A DNA stretch of 32,237 bases from Armatimonadota bacterium (GTDB taxonomy: Bacteria; Armatimonadota; Fimbriimonadia; Fimbriimonadales; ATM1), in the NCBI GenBank assembly GCA_022567555.1, contig JADFGT010000023.1, positions 1 to 32,237 on the forward strand, read 5' to 3'. Of the stretch, positions 30,013-32,237 are shown piece after piece. A program made the translations under genes and the position numbers. Below the pieces are notes generated by a model, which was given only the letters and a program-made list of their open reading frames with translations, searched no databases and was not told the DNA's origin. How positions within the stretch are numbered: position 1 is the first letter of the stretch; each line of letters starts with the position of its first letter.

Positions 30013-30912
30013 CTACGGGGCGCTCAGCAGGTCAATGATCTCCTGCGCCGATGCGGTGAGCGCGTCGGCGGCCGCTACCGGGATGTTGCGTCCGCTCTGC
30101 GCCTGGACCTGGGTGATGAACGCCTGTAGCACGTTGATCGCGGCGACGTTGTTGTTCTGGTTCACGTCCTCCAGCGCCTGAATCACGGCGTCGAGCTTCG
30201 CGTCCAGGCCGTTGTTGATGCCCTGCTGAAGGTTCAGATCCACCACGTCCAGTATGAGGATCTCGAGGAGGATCAACGGACTCACGCCCGAGATGACGCG
30301 TGCGCTCCCCGAGCTTGTGCCGTTGTTGTCGTCAAAAAGCGCACTGACTATGAGGTCGGCGAAGCCGTCGCCGTCCACGTCGCCCGCGCCGCTCACCGAG
30401 TGGCCGAAGACGTCGCCTGCCGAGTCGCCATCGAGGGTGTAGAGGACAGAACCGTCGACGCCGGAGAGCACGCGTGCGCTGCCGGCGTTGAAGGCGTTGT
30501 TGTCGTCTCCACGCGCCCCGACGATGAGATCCGCGAATCCGTCGGCGTTCACGTCTCCCGCGCCGCTCACAGAAGTGCCGAATTGGTCACGGGCCGAGTC
30601 GCCATTGAAGGTGTAGAGGATCGAGCCGTCAAGACCGGAGAACACCCGCGCGCTCCCGGAGAAATCGCCGTTGTTGCCGTCGAAAATTGCCCCTACGATG
30701 AGGTCTGCGAAGCCGTCGCCGTTCACATCGCCGGCGCCGCTCACCGAGAAGCCGAAAAGGTCACCAGCCGAGTCGCCGTTGAACGTGTAGAGCGTCGTCT
30801 GGCCGCGAGCCGGCGCCGCGACGACGAGACACCCTATCACCATCAGCGCCCAAGCCATGCCGGCGGCATTCTTCGCCAGCCTCTTCTTGTGGTCCATTGT
30901 TCCTGATCTCAT
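30013..30912 (-). CDS. secreted FG-GAP repeat protein with a C-terminal FIMAH-like domain
   Basis: The 299-residue protein (from the ATG at 30912, with GGGAGG six bases upstream) has a signal peptide (WALMVIGCLVVAAPARGQ). Three FG-GAP/integrin-alpha-like repeats of about 60 residues follow, each with GDLFGFSVSGAGDVNGDGFADLIVGA and variants. The DVNGDG loop is a calcium-binding site in this family, and three blades suggest a partial propeller or dimer. The C-terminal ~75 residues (DAVIQALEDVNQNNNVAAINVLQAFITQVQAQSGRNIPVAAADALTASAQEII) form helices with the FIMAH pattern (F-I-x-x-V-x-A-x-x-G). It is probably surface-exposed or secreted. A leader of about 135 bases or more with a small hairpin precedes it. 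Confidence 0.83.
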   Translation of the reverse strand: MRSGTMDHKKRLAKNAAGMAWALMVIGCLVVAAPARGQTTLYTFNGDSAGDLFGFSVSGAGDVNGDGFADLIVGAIFDGNNGDFSGSARVFSGLDGSILYTFNGDSARDQFGTSVSGAGDVNADGFADLIVGARGDDNNAFNAGSARVLSGVDGSVLYTLDGDSAGDVFGHSVSGAGDVDGDGFADLIVSALFDDNNGTSSGSARVISGVSPLILLEILILDVVDLNLQQGINNGLDAKLDAVIQALEDVNQNNNVAAINVLQAFITQVQAQSGRNIPVAAADALTASAQEIIDLLSAP

Positions 30913-31250
30913 TTCATTCCTCCCTTTCTCGCCCGCTCCCGCGGGCCGAACATATCTCGGATGAAGGCTAAGCACTCCCTTAGCCCTACTAACAATATAC
31001 AGCAAGTGAAGCACAGGTCCTGCTCCGAACCCCAATACCGGCACATTTACGGGCTACGGCCGCCCAGTCGCGCGGGATGACGTGTGTGAATTGAGACGTG
31101 TATCGTGGGACAGATTTCGAGCAGTTGTGAGGGTGCGACACTGTCCCCATCCGGCATCAGGCCACGATCTGCACACTGCCTCCCCGAACGCGCCCTTAGC
31201 CACCGCAGTGCGGACAGCCTCGGCCAATTCATTCGCCATAATCTCTACCG
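30913..31250. other. divergent intergenic region with a possible gene remnant
   Basis: These 338 bases separate the divergent FG-GAP and TSUP genes. The half nearer FG-GAP holds the leader hairpin and an AT-rich segment near 30990-31010. On the minus strand from 31239 a frame starts MANELAEAVRTAVAKGAFGEAV, which looks protein-like for about 22 residues, then becomes unnatural before stopping at 31054. It may be the start of a decayed gene. No SD is seen for the TSUP start. Confidence 0.4.
30966..30985. promoter_or_regulatory. short perfect hairpin upstream of the FG-GAP gene
   Basis: GGCTAAG (30966-30972) and CTTAGCC (30979-30985) pair around a six-base loop, about 55 bases upstream of the FG-GAP start codon on the minus strand. 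It could be a leader structure or operator. Flanking bases such as TATATTG on the minus strand are AT-rich, as in a promoter. Confidence 0.35.
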
Positions 31251-31979
31251 TTGACTTGGATCGTCGTCATCCCGATAGTTTTCGCCGCCGCGACGTTGGG
31301 CGGCGTGCTCGGCTTCGGCACGGGAGTGATCGTATTGGCTCTGCTCACGCTCATGGTTGGCGCGGCGGAGGCGATACCGGTCCTCGCCATCGCCATGATC
31401 TTCGCGAACGGCTCGCGCGCGTTCTTCTCGTGGAAGGAGATTGACTGGAAGGCGTTCATCGCATACGGCGTGCCGGGCGCTGTGTCGTCGGTGTTGGGCG
31501 CGGAAGTGTTCCTGCGGATCGAGGCGAGGTGGCTGCCCGCCATCGTCGGTGCGCTGATCATCGCAATGGTCCCACTGAGGCGGTTCGTAAAGCGGTGGAA
31601 CGTCAAGGCCGGACTCGTTCACTTGCCTTTTGTCGCCTTGGCGAAGGGGTTTGTGTCGGGAGTCGGCGGCGCATCAGGGCCCATCGCCGCGCCGTTCCTC
31701 ATCAGTTACGGTCTGGTAAAGGGAGCGTATGTGGCGACCGAGGGGCTCGGAGCGATGCTCGGTCATGTCACGAGGAGCGGGACCTACTTCTTCGGGGGTG
31801 CACTGACGCAGGAGATGGCGTGGTTCGGCCTCGGCCTCGGCGTCGTGATGGTCGGCGGCACCTACGTCGGCCGCAAAGTTCTCGACCGCCTCGACGCCCG
31901 TCAGTTCATCGTTGTGGTGGAGGGAGCGTTGCTGGCTGCGGGGGTTTATCTGCTGGCAAGCACGCTCTGGGCGGGTTAG
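31251..31979 (+). CDS. TSUP (TauE/SafE) family membrane permease
   Basis: The 242-residue protein is a TSUP-family integral membrane protein with about eight hydrophobic helices, from IVVIPIVFAAATLGGVLGFGTG to FIVVVEGALLAAGVYLLAS. The two inverted halves carry the glycine-rich GGVLGFGTG and GFVSGVGGASGPIAAP motifs that define the family. Members export sulfite, sulfoacetate or other organosulfur anions, or take up thiosulfate, but the substrate is not readable here. The start is TTG at 31251, chosen because the first helix begins there; no strong ribosome binding site is seen. No sulfur metabolism genes flank it. The downstream 32047-32079 hairpin may end its transcript. Confidence 0.83.
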   Translation: MTWIVVIPIVFAAATLGGVLGFGTGVIVLALLTLMVGAAEAIPVLAIAMIFANGSRAFFSWKEIDWKAFIAYGVPGAVSSVLGAEVFLRIEARWLPAIVGALIIAMVPLRRFVKRWNVKAGLVHLPFVALAKGFVSGVGGASGPIAAPFLISYGLVKGAYVATEGLGAMLGHVTRSGTYFFGGALTQEMAWFGLGLGVVMVGGTYVGRKVLDRLDARQFIVVVEGALLAAGVYLLASTLWAG

Positions 31980-32046
31980 GCCCTGTGAGTTCGGCCGCTG
32001 CCGGCGCGAGGCGGCCCGTAGAAGGGCCGGCCCAGCATCGAAGCAG

Positions 32047-32079
32047 GGTGCCACGATTTGTCTTGCAGGCCGTGGCACC
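32047..32079. terminator. inverted repeat between convergent genes, possible shared terminator
   Basis: GGTGCCACG (32047-32055) and CGTGGCACC (32071-32079) form a perfect 9-bp stem with a 15-base loop, four bases past the minus-strand stop at 32083 and 67 bases past the TSUP stop. There is no T tract, so efficiency is uncertain. Confidence 0.5.
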
Positions 32080-32082
32080 CGC

Positions 32083-32237
32083 CTATCGCTTCGGTCTGAA
32101 GCGTGCGCCGACGCGGGGTTCGGACTCGGTCTCTTTTTCTTTCTTCGGGAACCCGCCCTCGGTGCGAGGGCGGAACGTGGCCGCTCGCTTTTCGGGAGGG
32201 TCCTCGCGGCCCGGACTTCTCCGCTCTTCCGGCTCTC
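32083..32237 (-). CDS. C-terminal end of a truncated gene (disordered charged tail)
   Basis: From the window edge the minus strand is open for about 50 residues to a TAG at 32083-32085. It reads as a highly charged, disordered tail (PEKRAATFRPRTEGGFPKK, then EKETESEPRVGARFRPKR at the end). The clean stop just before a 9-bp hairpin supports a real gene whose body lies outside the window. Nothing can be said of its function. Confidence 0.4.
   Translation of the reverse strand, partial: EPEERRSPGREDPPEKRAATFRPRTEGGFPKKEKETESEPRVGARFRPKR

Overview
This is about 32 kb of GC-rich DNA from a Gram-negative-type, probably uncultured bacterium. The window encodes an outer-membrane secretin, lipoproteins with clear lipoboxes and a type IV pilus assembly cluster, so a two-membrane envelope is likely. 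The mix of housekeeping genes, secreted beta-propeller proteins, an FG-GAP protein and environmental conserved-hypothetical families recalls little-studied phyla such as Planctomycetota, Hydrogenedentota, Sumerlaeota or Armatimonadota. That placement is an impression from protein style, not a result.

Layout. (1) 1-1850: a 21-bp tandem repeat, a stand-alone TIR-domain gene of lower GC than its surroundings, a hairpin-forming direct repeat just after it, and a small lipoprotein behind a good sigma70-like promoter. (2) 2247-6822: an RqcH/NFACT protein, a PaaK-like adenylate-forming enzyme and a secreted NHL-type propeller. (3) 8818-6848, minus strand: a tight operon of an ANTAR response regulator, a double 6-pyruvoyl-tetrahydropterin synthase and GTP cyclohydrolase I. 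(4) 8946-11188: a secreted protein translationally coupled to a TPR protein. (5) 11358-14703: nusA-ylxR-infB, with an extended -10 promoter and an intrinsic terminator in the nusA leader. (6) 26369-15388, minus strand: type IV pilus genes in the order exeA-like ATPase, HTH protein, pilM, pilN, pilO, pilP, pilQ, then a hairpin, then pilB, an HDOD gene and pilT. A DUF4870-like membrane protein lies downstream. (7) 26549-27031: a cytosolic-type amidase divergent from exeA. (8) 30912-27145, minus strand: an accessory cluster of surface or secreted proteins (FG-GAP/FIMAH, heptad repeat, a conserved family, a possibly frameshifted gene, a TolB-like lipoprotein and a small unknown). (9) 31251-31979: a TSUP permease, followed by the C-terminal tail of a minus-strand gene.

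How they work together. PilM-N-O-P form the inner-membrane alignment complex that links the PilQ secretin to the PilB (extension) and PilT (retraction) motors. The ExeA-like ATPase and the neighbouring amidase fit peptidoglycan remodelling around the secretin. The ANTAR regulator is placed to control pterin synthesis by RNA antitermination, with FolE supplying dihydroneopterin triphosphate to the fused PTPS. The nusA leader terminator fits NusA autoregulation.

The observations I rate highest are the fused PTPS with a catalytically degenerate first half inside an ANTAR-headed operon, the nusA leader attenuator, the orphan TIR gene with its repeats, the HTH protein inside the pilus operon, a perfect 22-bp palindrome abutting a 21-bp minisatellite, and a related pair of hairpin elements at two gene ends. 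No tRNA, rRNA, CRISPR array or insertion sequence was recognised.
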